NCBI GenBank assembly: GCA_964406575.1
Contig: CAYOSH010000005.1
Coordinates: forward strand, 62,001-126,000
Origin: WTAW01 sp964406575
Lineage (GTDB): Bacteria; Acidobacteriota; Aminicenantia; Aminicenantales; Aminicenantaceae
Length of the DNA stretch: 64,000 bases
Direction of reading: 5' to 3'
Position numbers and translations under genes: made by a program. Under the pieces are notes generated by a model. The model did no database searches. It saw only the letters and a program-made list of their open reading frames with translations, and was not told the DNA's origin. This document shows, one piece after another, positions 51,727 through 60,482 of the stretch; positions within the stretch are counted from its first letter, which is position 1, and every line of letters starts with the position of its first letter.

Positions 51727-53378
51727 TCATGTGTCAATTTCCGCTGTTTTTTTCCAGTCTTCAAGCTTTTTAGGAATTTGGTCAAGAAATCCGGCATCCA
51801 CCTTGAAGAGGTAGTCCAGACGGGCGTTTTTGACGACAACGAGCTTTTTCTTCATCGCAGCGTCTTCTGCTTTTTCGGCCTCTTCTTTGGCGTCTGCTTT
51901 GAGTTCTTCTCCTGTTTTTTCCTTATCTTTTGCCTCAGTTCCAGTTTTTTCCGATTCGGCCTTCTTTGTGTTTTCCTGTTCGACGTCATCCTTGAGTTTT
52001 TTCCCGATCAGAACCGATATTTTATTTGACTTGTCTTCGTCTTCCTTAACCCAGACTGTCACTTTGGCCTCTGGGGGATCCAGTCCATACTCTTTAAGAT
52101 CTAACGGCGGGTCGATAAATCCCNNNNNNNNNNNNNNNNNNNNNNNNNNNNNNNNNNNNNNNNNNNNNNNNNNNNNNNNNNNNNNNNNNNNNNNNNNNNN
52201 NNNNNNNNNNNNNNNNNNNNNNNCTCTGGGGGATCCAGTCCATACTCTTTAAGATCTAACGGCGGGTCGATAAATCCCTCGGCTTGGAGCGCTTCGATCT
52301 TTCGGATGAACTCGTCGATTTTGTCTTTGTCCGCTTCCTCTTTTTCTGCAGAATCGAAGTGCCATTTATCCTCATCATCTTTAATGACTGTGAGACTCAG
52401 GTCGCCGCTCTCGACAAACACCTTGTTCACTTCCCAGGTGTAAAAATCTGCGACCTGCTTTTCTCTCATCTCCCGGGGATCCTTCTCCAGCTTGGACAGG
52501 ATCGTATCTTCCGCCTCGATGATCTTCGTGGACAGAGATGTTGTGGCATAGACCTTATCCTCTACTTTTTGGATAAAAAATGTCACCTCCTGGTTTTCCA
52601 GGGGCATTTGGAGCGTGATCGTATTGGCGGGCGCATCCAACATGAATTTTTTAGATTCCTCATCTGTCTTCGCTTCGGATACAAACTCTTTGGCTTTTAA
52701 ATCCGAGAGAGAGCTGAGGAGGGATGTGATATCGCTATTTTCTGCCAGCGACTCCACAGGTGTTCTGAGAAACCATTCCTTCTCTTTCTTTTCCGCTTCC
52801 CATTGGATGTCCCCCGAACGGAGTTTTATGCCCATGACATTGTCCGTATCGAACTTGAAGATGCTTTTTTCTCTGAAATCGAAGAGCTTCTTTTCAAAAA
52901 GAGTCTTGTGCGAGCTCGAAATGAGAACCACACGGGTTTCGTCCTCTCTTTTCGCGAAGAATTTCTGGTCCAGGGGATTCTCCATGCCCACCAGGATCTT
53001 GACAGGCTCCTCTTTGCCTTTAAAGTAAAGAGAGATCTCTTCCTTGGGGATCCCGTATTTCTCGAGGTCTGAAGGCTCTTCCTCGACCACCCGGTCTATT
53101 CCGAGGCTCGAAAAATCATTGGCGATGCGGTCCACTTCATATTTATCTGCTTTAGCCTCTATGGGTTCGGATATAAGCCACTCGTCCTCTCCCTCTCTTT
53201 TAAAGGTAACCGTTTCCTCTCCGGTCTTGAAGACGATCCTCTCGATGTCTTTTGATGAGAGATCGACCAGCTTGTCTCCGGGTTTCTCTTTCCCCACGTC
53301 CTTCACATTGAAGAGGAGTATGAATGCCAAAAGAGCCAGGAATACGACAAGAAGGATAAGTGTGGTCTTGAACTTCAT
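51727..53378 (-). CDS. DUF4340 protein of the Gld-type operon, interrupted by an assembly gap
   Basis: The N-terminal part (366 codons before the gap) has one membrane anchor (LILLVVFLALLAFILLFNV) and a DUF4340 beta-rich body: IERIVFKTGEETVTFKREGEDEWLISEP, VEVDRIANDFSSLG-like segments and YGIPKEEISLYFKG. The gap is 100 N at 52124-52223. The 55 bp before it (52069-52123) recur exactly after it (52224-52278). Removing one copy and the Ns leaves 1497 bp, exactly 499 codons, in frame from the ATG at 53378 to the stop at 51727. The gene is therefore most likely intact (498 residues). The C-terminus is rich in Glu, Lys and Ala. It overlaps the GldG-like gene by 4 nt. Confidence 0.88.
52124..52223. 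other. Assembly gap (100 N) flanked by an exact 55-bp duplication
   Basis: 52069-52123 and 52224-52278 are identical. The pattern is that of two contigs ending in the same overlap of assembly k-mer length and joined by a fixed-size gap. The true distance is probably negative (contigs overlap by 55 bp), not 100. Confidence 0.95.
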
Positions 53379-55015
53379 AGCGCCCTTCTCCTTGCCCAGA
53401 TCGTGATCCCCGTCACGAGAACCACCAAAGGAAGGATGATGAGAGAGACAAAAAAGATCATCCTCCCTTGAGAGGGTGTGAGCTGGATCGTCTTTGGCGA
53501 AGAAGTTTTGGGTTGTATGGATATAAGGTCTGCCTCCTCTGTCAGCCAGGCTGCCGTGTTGAGAAAAAGGTTGCCGTTCCCTGAGGTGTAGTAATAACGG
53601 TTGGACATAAAATCCGAATCGCCGAACACGGCCAACCGGCCTTCGGGCTTGGGTTTTTCCTCTTCGGTCTCCTCTGCAGATTCTGTCTTGTCCGCCTCCT
53701 GCTCTTTTTCTTTTTTGACTTCTGCTTCTGACTCAGCGGTCTCCTGGCTCTCTACGGATCCTTTTTCTGCTTCATCGTCTTTATACTTGATCGTGGCGAC
53801 CACGGCGAGAGAGATCGGGCCGGCTTTGTCTTTTCCCTCATCGAATGTCACCTTCTGTTCGTCCAGTTGTCTCTCAGACCAGGAATTTTGACTGGTTTTG
53901 GCCAACACTGTTGTGCTTATGCCTTCCGGCTTTGCTTCAGTCGTCTCCACAGAACGGGTAAAGGGAAAGAATGTGGCATAACGGAATTTGCTCGTGATCT
54001 CATGGTATTCATATTCGCTCACCACGGGCATGAAATAATCGCCTCCCATGAGCCTCGAGACAGTATCCACGATCACATCGTTCTGGAGCTGTACACCGAA
54101 CTCGGCGAGGAATTCAGTGAGATCTGGCGCTGTCTGCGGATCGACCATGAAGAACACACGTCCGCCTTTGTGAAGATAATTGCGGATGGTCTCCAACTCG
54201 TCAGGAAAAAGGTCCTTCTTCGGGCCCGGGATGATGAGGAGATCGACATCACCAGGAAATGTGTCGGGCAGAGCCAGACTCAATTTTTTCACATCATAGG
54301 CAAGCTTTTCCAGTTCGGCCTTTGCCTGAGAATATCCACTATCCTCCGTATTCTCGATGCTTCCTTCTCCATGACCCTCAAGAAAATAGATGGTTTTCTT
54401 TTTTTCTCTCGAGATCTTGATGATCGCGTTCGTGATGTCTTCCTCGCTTGTGGAGGTGATACGGCTTTCCTTGTCCCCGCATTCGAAGATAGAAGTCCCG
54501 TCTTCTGTGACCTCATACCTTTTGACCAGTCCGGGATTCTTATCGGGATCTATGAATTCGTACTTGATCTTGGAGGTGTGATAGGTGTAATTATCCATCA
54601 GGTATTGCATCGTGTTCCGCTGGTAATTGCCTTCGAGGAAGAAACTTTTGATCCTGACCTCGTTCTTCAGATTCTTGAGCACGGTCACGGTTTGGTCAGA
54701 AAGAGAGTGCAGTTTGGCTTCAGTGAAGTCGAACCGGTGATGGTACCTGGCAAAGATGAAATTGATGAGCACAAGGATTCCGAGGACAAGCAAAACGATC
54801 AAGAACAGATTGCTCGAGTAGAGGAATGATTTGCGCGTCAGGCCTTCTTTGAGGAGTGAGAGGTTCAAGTAGACGTACACCAGCAGCGCAACGATACCCA
54901 GAGCGAACAAAATGTAAGGGAACGTTTTTTTGTACGGCCAGATCCGGATCAGCACAAATGCTGCAAATATAAGGATTATGCCGATATAGTTCAAATTTTT
55001 CTTGATGTTGTCCAT
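53375..55015 (-). CDS. GldG-like auxiliary protein of ABC transporter
   Basis: The 546-residue protein has two or three N-terminal membrane spans (residues about 10-100), a large soluble ABC_transp_aux region (about 105-500), and a last span at about 517-540 followed by ARRRAL. It contains FTEAKLHSLSDQTVTVLKNLKNEVRIKSFF, the hallmark start of GldG/ABC-2-auxiliary proteins, and IYFLEGHGEGSIE. A very acidic, low-complexity insert (about residues 425-465, KGSVESQETAESEAEVKKEK and on) is an addition to the family. It works with the permease and ATPase encoded just upstream. In Bacteroidetes the homologue supports gliding; here gliding itself is not implied. Confidence 0.88.
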   Translation of the reverse strand: MDNIKKNLNYIGIILIFAAFVLIRIWPYKKTFPYILFALGIVALLVYVYLNLSLLKEGLTRKSFLYSSNLFLIVLLVLGILVLINFIFARYHHRFDFTEAKLHSLSDQTVTVLKNLKNEVRIKSFFLEGNYQRNTMQYLMDNYTYHTSKIKYEFIDPDKNPGLVKRYEVTEDGTSIFECGDKESRITSTSEEDITNAIIKISREKKKTIYFLEGHGEGSIENTEDSGYSQAKAELEKLAYDVKKLSLALPDTFPGDVDLLIIPGPKKDLFPDELETIRNYLHKGGRVFFMVDPQTAPDLTEFLAEFGVQLQNDVIVDTVSRLMGGDYFMPVVSEYEYHEITSKFRYATFFPFTRSVETTEAKPEGISTTVLAKTSQNSWSERQLDEQKVTFDEGKDKAGPISLAVVATIKYKDDEAEKGSVESQETAESEAEVKKEKEQEADKTESAEETEEEKPKPEGRLAVFGDSDFMSNRYYYTSGNGNLFLNTAAWLTEEADLISIQPKTSSPKTIQLTPSQGRMIFFVSLIILPLVVLVTGITIWARRRAL

Positions 55016-55018
55016 TGT

Positions 55019-55786
55019 CTACCTCCATCTCCGTGATTGGATCACAGAATGGGTGAGGAATAATCCGAGGAAAATAAAACTCAAATAATAGACAATATCC
55101 GTGGTGTCCAGAATGCCGCGGGTCATGTCGTCAAAATGCTCGAAGAAAGAGAGGTAATTCAGAACACTCTGCCATATTCCTCCGGCAAATTGAGAGGCCC
55201 AGTTGAGGACAAAAAAGAGCAGAAACACGCCAAAACCCAGGGATGCAGCGACGATCTGGTTCTCGGTGAGAGAGGAAAAGAAGATCCCGATCGCCATGAA
55301 CGCCGCCCCCATGAAAAAGAGCCCGAGATAACCATCAAGGAGTGGCAGGACCTCCGGGTTGCCAAAAGCAAACACGAAGACAGAGAGAAGGAAATTCAGA
55401 AAGAGCATGACCAAAAGGACAAACAGAGAAGCGAAATATTTTCCCAGGATGATCTGGTTTATGGATATCGGAGATGTGTAGAGAAGCTCTTCTGTTTTGC
55501 TCTTTTTCTCTTCAGAAAATAGCCTCATCGTCAGAATGGGAACGAGAAATAGAAGGATAATGCTAATGTTGTGGAATAGGGGAGAGTAGACCATTTGATT
55601 GATGTTCAACTGCTGGTAATACTGGGGATTTCTGGCCATCTGCATGGATTGCAAGTTGAACCATTGGATGAGGCTGTAGAAAAAGAATCCTGTGACGACC
55701 AAAAAGACAGTGATGGCCACATAGGCGATGGGGGAAGTGAAGTATGTCCTAATCTCCCTTTTGCAGATTGCCCATATGTTGTTCAT
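55019..55786 (-). CDS. ABC-2 type permease, GldF/NosY-like
   Basis: The 255-residue protein has six membrane spans and starts IWAICKREIRTYFTSPIAYVAITVFLVVTGFFF, the typical opening of the GldF/NosY permeases. It also carries PILTMRLFSEEKKSKTEELLYTSPIS, the conserved cytoplasmic EEKKxGTxExLxxxP segment. It pairs with the ATPase encoded immediately upstream (4-nt overlap, 55783-55786) and the GldG-like protein downstream (3 nt). The transported substrate is unknown. Confidence 0.92.
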   Translation of the reverse strand: MNNIWAICKREIRTYFTSPIAYVAITVFLVVTGFFFYSLIQWFNLQSMQMARNPQYYQQLNINQMVYSPLFHNISIILLFLVPILTMRLFSEEKKSKTEELLYTSPISINQIILGKYFASLFVLLVMLFLNFLLSVFVFAFGNPEVLPLLDGYLGLFFMGAAFMAIGIFFSSLTENQIVAASLGFGVFLLFFVLNWASQFAGGIWQSVLNYLSFFEHFDDMTRGILDTTDIVYYLSFIFLGLFLTHSVIQSRRWR

Positions 55787-56709
55787 TGTTCCGTGCCTCC
55801 TGAGACAACCTTGAGATAGAGGTCTTCGATATTCATCCCTAGAGATTTCATTTCGATAAGTCCCAAGTCATTGTCCACGATATGCCGGGTGATGACATCC
55901 CTCAGGTCCTTATCTGTTCCCCATTCGATCTGAAATCCGTCATCCACACGGGAGACGTTCTCAACTCCGGGGAGGTTTCTGAAAAAGGGCATCAGTTCCT
56001 CTTCGGCTTTTTTAAGCCTGATAACGACACCGTCTGTTTTTGTGAGGGAAGAGGTCAGCTCTTTGAGAGAACCCGAGGCCATGAGCTGCCCATCTCGGAT
56101 GATGACCACGCCGTCACAGGTCTGGGTGACTTCTGCCAGAATATGTGTGGAAAGCATGATGGTGTGCTCTCCCTTGAGCGAACGGATGAGCTGCCGGATC
56201 TCGATGATCTGTGCCGGGTCGAGGCCGATGGTCGGCTCGTCCAGGATCAGGATCTGAGGGTCATGGATCAGAGCTTGTGCGATACCCACACGCTGTTTAA
56301 AACCGCGCGATATATTCTGGATGAGTCGGTTCCGTACAAGTTTCAGCCCGCTCGTCTCAATGGATCTATCAACAGCCTCCTGTTTTTTCGCTGCGGGGAT
56401 CTGTTTGATGTCTGCGACGAATTTTAAGTATTCTGCGACGGTCATCTCGGTGTAGAGAGGAACCGTTTCGGGGAGATAGCCGGTGATTTTTTTGACTTCG
56501 TTGATTTGCTCAAAGACATCATAACCGGAAAGAGTCGCTTTGCCGTCAGTTGCCGGAAGATACCCGGTGAGGATCCTCATGGTTGTGGTTTTACCCGCGG
56601 CGTTTGGGCCGAGGAGACCCCAGATCTTCCCTTTCTCGACTTTAAAATTGAGGTCTCGTACAGCCACAAGATCTCCGTATTTTTTAGTGAGGTGTTCCAC
56701 TTCGATCAT
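55783..56709 (-). CDS. ABC transporter ATP-binding protein, GldA/NatA-like
   Basis: The 308-residue ATPase has Walker A GPNAAGKTTTMRIL (residues about 35-48), the Q-loop ITGYLPETVPLYTEM, the signature ISRGFKQRVGIAQAL (the usual LSGGQ/LSKGF is ISRGF here), Walker B ILILDEPTIGLDP and the H-loop STHILAEV. The C-terminal 80 residues carry the GldA/DrrA-type extension. The first gene of a tightly coupled four-gene operon (ATPase, permease, GldG-like, DUF4340). The ribosome-binding site GGAGGTAATGG is good. Confidence 0.94.
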   Translation of the reverse strand: MIEVEHLTKKYGDLVAVRDLNFKVEKGKIWGLLGPNAAGKTTTMRILTGYLPATDGKATLSGYDVFEQINEVKKITGYLPETVPLYTEMTVAEYLKFVADIKQIPAAKKQEAVDRSIETSGLKLVRNRLIQNISRGFKQRVGIAQALIHDPQILILDEPTIGLDPAQIIEIRQLIRSLKGEHTIMLSTHILAEVTQTCDGVVIIRDGQLMASGSLKELTSSLTKTDGVVIRLKKAEEELMPFFRNLPGVENVSRVDDGFQIEWGTDKDLRDVITRHIVDNDLGLIEMKSLGMNIEDLYLKVVSGGTEQ

Positions 56710-56861
56710 CCATTACCTCCTTGTCCTTTTTATCATCGGATTCAAAAATCACGTCTATGGATCGTCAAGGTAAATATTCTAGAAGAATTTCAAAGAAATG
56801 CAATAGGCTTTACTTTGATAATAACATGATTTCTTCTTTATTCGTTGCCGTTTCAGGACAA

Positions 56862-58799
56862 CTACATTCGATCCGGCAGAGGGATCCCCATGAGCGATAA
56901 AGCCTGCATCATGACTTCCCTGATAGTGTATATGGTCAAAATGCGGATTTTTTTTATGTCCATGTTTTTCTCCGCAAGGATCGAATATTTGTGGTAATAG
57001 GTGTTGAATTTCTGGCTCAGGTTGAACGCGAATTTTGCCAGGTGAGACGTCTCCAACGACCGGATGGTGTGAAGGATCTCTTCATCCAGTTGTGACGCAT
57101 AGAGGAAAATCTCCCAAAAGTCGGTGAGCTCGGTTGCGGACAGTGTGGAGAGCGGCCACTCTTTTTCCGGCAGATCTGAGAGGATATCTTCGATGCGGAT
57201 ACCTTCTCTTTCCTCGAGCTTACGGAATATGCTGTTGATCCGCACGCACGTGTACTGAAGGTAAGGGCCTGTTTCGCCTTCGAAGCTCAGGGCATCCTCA
57301 AAATCGAAGACGATCAGGGAATTGCGTGCATATTTAAGCATAAAATATCTCAGAGCGCCGATGGCGATCTGATGGGCGATCTCGACCTTTTGTTCTAAAT
57401 CGAGGTCTGGATTCCTGTTGTCCACCTCGTTGAGAGCTTTTTCTTCCAGCCGGTCGAGCAGGTCATCGGCCTTGACCCCCAGGCCCTTTCTCCCCGAGAC
57501 TTCGAGAAAACTTTTGTCTTTATCCTCCTCAGATACGATGAAATCGAGTTCTTTCAGGCTGTTCGGCGATAGAGCCACCATTTCATAGGAAAAATGGATG
57601 GATTTTTCGGCCTGTTTGGTGAACTGCAAGGACCTTAAACCCTGCATTACAACCTGTTGGAGGTACGATTGACGGGTGTCGATCACATTATAGACCAGTG
57701 TCCCCCTGCCGAACTTCGGGGAATCGTTGTGGGGTGTGGATGTGGTTATCCAAATGGTTTTGTCACCAATTTGCATAAACGGTTCGTAATAGAAGTCTTT
57801 ATCCAGAAGGCCGAATTTCCAGAGCTGGTAGGCGATGTCCTTGCCCACGTAAGTGACTGTATGGTCGGACCGGACGATGATCTTCTCTCTGTCCGCCTCG
57901 CTTTCCAGCTTCATCACCCAACAGCCTTTATTCTCGCCCTCCTCCACGAATTCTATCGCTTTTTTTTCTTTCAGGAGCGCAAAGGCGCGATCCCAGAATT
58001 TTAGGGCCAGTATGCTGCTCTCACAGGGAAGGAGGTCATAGCTGATGTCGAGCCTTTTCATGGTGTTGAGATGGGCTCTGATTATCCTCCGGGAAATATG
58101 ATCCGCAATATGGATCTCAGGGGAGACCCCTTCTTCAATCCTTTTCAGAATCTCTGACCTTCTTTTTTGTGCATCCGGATGTTCCTCAAGATAGACAGAA
58201 ACCCGGGCGTAGAGGTCCCAGCAGTAGTAATCGAACTTCCCCTCGAGGTTTATGATATCCTCCAGGCTTTTTTTCTCGAGGTCCATAAATCCGAAAACAA
58301 CATCCACAACCTGAACCCCTGTGTCGTCGATATAGTTCTGGATCTCTACGGTCTCACCCTTGAATTTCAAGCAGCGGCCGAGAGTGTCTCCCAGACAGGC
58401 GTTGCGCAGATGTCCGATATGCGCGGCTTTGTTGGGGTTAATATTGGTGTGCTCGATGATGATCCTTTTCTCTTCTGGGGATAAGCTCGATCGGCCGATC
58501 CGCCGGAGTCTTTGGAGGAAAAACTCTGGCCTATTCAGGAACAGGTTGATGAAGCCGGCTCCGGCTACTTCTGCTTTTTGAATACCTTCGAGCGATACAA
58601 GGAGCGGCACGATCTCTTGAGCCAGCTCCCTGGGATTGCGCTTCAGTTTTTTGGCGAGCTGGAAAGAGAAGGCCAGCGCCAGATCGCCCATCTCGATGCT
58701 GGGGGTGGAATCGATCTCCAGATCAGAGCGGTCCAAAGGATAGTTCTCGCTGACGAGCTTGTAGATGTTCTCTTTTAAATCCGTTTTCAATTTGATCAT
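56862..58799 (-). CDS. argS: Arginyl-tRNA synthetase
   Basis: The 645-residue class I synthetase has the N-terminal Add-1 domain (residues about 5-90), the HIGH motif as NKAAHIGHLRNACLGDTLGR (about 130), and LEVSGRKGLGVKADDLLDRL in place of KMSKR (many ArgS proteins carry such a relaxed motif). The C-terminal DALR anticodon-binding domain begins near LQYTCVRINSIFRKL. The start is placed at ATG 58799 and not at the upstream ATG 58832, because the promoter (TTGTTC/TATAAT) lies inside that extension and would start transcription only about 6 nt before 58799. No Shine-Dalgarno is visible, so it is probably translated as a nearly leaderless mRNA. Confidence 0.93.
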   Translation of the reverse strand: MIKLKTDLKENIYKLVSENYPLDRSDLEIDSTPSIEMGDLALAFSFQLAKKLKRNPRELAQEIVPLLVSLEGIQKAEVAGAGFINLFLNRPEFFLQRLRRIGRSSLSPEEKRIIIEHTNINPNKAAHIGHLRNACLGDTLGRCLKFKGETVEIQNYIDDTGVQVVDVVFGFMDLEKKSLEDIINLEGKFDYYCWDLYARVSVYLEEHPDAQKRRSEILKRIEEGVSPEIHIADHISRRIIRAHLNTMKRLDISYDLLPCESSILALKFWDRAFALLKEKKAIEFVEEGENKGCWVMKLESEADREKIIVRSDHTVTYVGKDIAYQLWKFGLLDKDFYYEPFMQIGDKTIWITTSTPHNDSPKFGRGTLVYNVIDTRQSYLQQVVMQGLRSLQFTKQAEKSIHFSYEMVALSPNSLKELDFIVSEEDKDKSFLEVSGRKGLGVKADDLLDRLEEKALNEVDNRNPDLDLEQKVEIAHQIAIGALRYFMLKYARNSLIVFDFEDALSFEGETGPYLQYTCVRINSIFRKLEEREGIRIEDILSDLPEKEWPLSTLSATELTDFWEIFLYASQLDEEILHTIRSLETSHLAKFAFNLSQKFNTYYHKYSILAEKNMDIKKIRILTIYTIREVMMQALSLMGIPLPDRM

Positions 58800-58811
58800 T
58801 TCTGGTCTCTC

Positions 58812-58839
58812 ATTATAACAAATTTGTCTCATGGAACAA
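58812..58839 (-). promoter_or_regulatory. Promoter of argS
   Basis: On the minus strand: TTGTTC (58839-58834), 16-bp spacer, perfect TATAAT (58817-58812). The predicted transcription start is about 58805, leaving only about 6 nt to ATG 58799. The family A repeat at 58887-58948 lies about 50 bp upstream of the -35. Confidence 0.6.
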
Positions 58840-58886
58840 GGTCAATTTACATCAAACGCTCTTTGGGCTTGGCCAGCAGCTTTTGA

Positions 58887-58948
58887 TGTAGGGTCCATTC
58901 CCCGAATGGACCGAAATAAAACGGAGCGGTTGGGAAACGGTCCCTACA
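58887..58948 (+). repeat. Family A double-hairpin repeat, full copy
   Basis: 62 bp from TGTAGGG to CCCTACA. The first hairpin is perfect (GGTCCATTC-CCC-GAATGGACC). The second is slightly degraded (CGGTT-GGG-AAACGG). It lies between the divergent argS and gcvT genes. Confidence 0.85.
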
Positions 58949-59013
58949 TTAAAGCCGTACGTACTCTCGTTGATTGTTTTCGAATTCACCGATCTGATCA
59001 TTCGAGAAATCTG

Positions 59014-59034
59014 TCATCACGGTTTAGGGGATGT
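59014..59034. repeat. Solo end of the GTAAGCATCC repeat family
   Basis: TCATCACGGTTTAGGGGATG resembles the reverse complement of GCATCC...CCGTGATG ends, closest to the outer end near 19830-19850 (CCACGGATTTAGGGGTGCTT). No partner end was found nearby. Confidence 0.4.
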
Positions 59035-59091
59035 ATTCGATTTTGAGGTGTTTTCTCTTGCATCGGCAGTCATAATGTGGTAGTTAAATAT

Positions 59092-59248
59092 CCTGAATAA
59101 TTCACAAGGTATGTCGATAGTCATTATGATCACAATGCTATCAAAATATTCTGCATTGGATCTGTATCGGCCCACTAGCGGTGGATGACCACAGCTTCTG
59201 TGCTGACGCCTCGCATCTGCGATCACCACGACCCGTGAATTATTCAGG
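59092..59248. mobile_element. 157-bp element with perfect 14-bp inverted ends, upstream of gcvT
   Basis: CCTGAATAATTCAC (59092-59105) and GTGAATTATTCAGG (59235-59248) are perfect inverted repeats. The interior has no reading frame of note and includes GGCCCACTAGCGGTGGATGA, similar in part to the hairpin region at 1650-1700. It ends 22 bp before the gcvT ATG, so the gcv operon promoter is either inside the element or upstream of it. Confidence 0.8.
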
Positions 59249-59269
59249 TTTAATACGAAGAGGAGTGCC

Positions 59270-60358
59270 ATGAAAACCACACGACTCAATTCTTCCCAAA
59301 AGAAACTCGGGGCGAAAATGATCGAATTCTTCGGTTGGGAGATGCCGGTCGAGTTTTCCGGTATCATCGAAGAACATATGGCCGTTCGCACAAAAGCCGG
59401 TCTGTTCGATGTCAGTCATATGGGGGAGATCCGGATCTCCGGAAGAGAGGCTCTGGATTTTATCCAGTATTTAACGCCGAACAATGCCGCCCGTCTGTCG
59501 CCCAACATGGCTCAATATACGGCCCTGACAACCCCGAAGGGCACCTTCATCGATGACATGCTGGTCTATTGTCTGGATGAGGAAAAGTATCTCTGTGTGG
59601 TCAACGCCGCCAACACGGATAAAGATTTTGAGTGGATACTCGATCATAAGAACGATTTTGACGTCACTGTCGAGAACCAGAGTGATTCGTACACTCAACT
59701 CGCTCTTCAGGGGCGGAAGGCGCTGACGATCCTTCAACCTCTGACGGGAGTGAATTTGGAGGAGCTACAGGCGTTTCGGGCCGCAAGGGGAAGTGTGGCG
59801 GGTGTCGGCTCTCTGGTCTCGAGGACAGGGTATACAGGAGAAGATGGCTTCGAGATTTACACGCAATCCGAAAAACCTGAAAAGATCTGGAATGCCATTC
59901 TGGATGAAGGAAAAGCACAGGGCCTTTTGCCAATCGGGCTCGGGGCCAGAGATACGCTTCGTCTGGAAGCCACCTTGATGCTCTACGGGAATGATATCGA
60001 CGAGACGACAACAGTCCTGGAGGCAGGGCTTGGCTGGCTTGTGAAGTTCAAGAAGGGCGATTTTTTGGGACGGGACGTTTTGCTCAAACAGAAGGAAGAA
60101 GGGATTGCCCGGAAAATTTCGGGCTTTGAGATACTTGGAAGAGGCATCGCCAGGCCTCATTACTCTGTTTTTATAGAGGGAGACAAGGTTGCGGAAGTGA
60201 GATCCGGGACGTATTCTCCCTATCTTAAAAAGAGCATCGGGCTGACTTATCTTCCCATCGAACACACAGAGGTGGATACAGAGTTTGAGATCGAGATACG
60301 CGGCAAACGCGTCAAAGCCAAGGTTATTCCGCTCCCGTTCTATAAACGCGACTACTAA
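59270..60358 (+). CDS. gcvT: Glycine cleavage system T protein (aminomethyltransferase)
   Basis: The 362-residue T protein takes the aminomethyl group from lipoyl-H protein and gives methylene-tetrahydrofolate plus ammonia. Family marks: FGWEMPVEFSGIIEEHMAVRTKAGLFDVSHMGEI, the catalytic Asp region TPKGTFIDDMLVY, SRTGYTGEDGFEIY, and IGLGARDTLRLEATLMLYGND (folate site). Full length. The ribosome-binding site is GAAGAGGAG. It is the first gene of the gcv operon; an assembly gap follows 24 bp after its stop. Confidence 0.96.
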   Translation: MKTTRLNSSQKKLGAKMIEFFGWEMPVEFSGIIEEHMAVRTKAGLFDVSHMGEIRISGREALDFIQYLTPNNAARLSPNMAQYTALTTPKGTFIDDMLVYCLDEEKYLCVVNAANTDKDFEWILDHKNDFDVTVENQSDSYTQLALQGRKALTILQPLTGVNLEELQAFRAARGSVAGVGSLVSRTGYTGEDGFEIYTQSEKPEKIWNAILDEGKAQGLLPIGLGARDTLRLEATLMLYGNDIDETTTVLEAGLGWLVKFKKGDFLGRDVLLKQKEEGIARKISGFEILGRGIARPHYSVFIEGDKVAEVRSGTYSPYLKKSIGLTYLPIEHTEVDTEFEIEIRGKRVKAKVIPLPFYKRDY

Positions 60359-60382
60359 GCCTTAAGGGGACCAGCAACTGAG

Positions 60383-60482
60383 NNNNNNNNNNNNNNNNNN
60401 NNNNNNNNNNNNNNNNNNNNNNNNNNNNNNNNNNNNNNNNNNNNNNNNNNNNNNNNNNNNNNNNNNNNNNNNNNNNNNNNNN
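60383..60482. other. Assembly gap (100 N) between gcvT and gcvPA, probable site of gcvH
   Basis: The gap removes the start of gcvPA. Bases on both sides do not overlap, so unlike the gap at 52124 real sequence is missing. In most bacteria with split P protein the order is gcvT-gcvH-gcvPA-gcvPB. gcvH (about 390 bp) is the gene expected here, and it is not seen elsewhere in the window. Confidence 0.9.

Noticed and set aside
51727..52062. Separate 112-codon gene downstream of the gap
   Set aside because: It is the C-terminal part of the DUF4340 gene once the duplicated 55 bp and the Ns are removed.
53867..54829. 320-codon open frame opposite the GldG-like gene
   Set aside because: Antisense shadow of a well-supported coding region; composition mirrors the codons of the real gene, with no ribosome-binding site or family match.
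58800..58832. Upstream ATG of argS at 58832 as the start
   Set aside because: The TATAAT box lies inside this 11-codon extension and the family N-terminus aligns with the ATG at 58799.
59249..59269. Glycine riboswitch before gcvT
   Set aside because: The conserved purine-rich aptamer core was not recognisable in the sequence upstream of gcvT.
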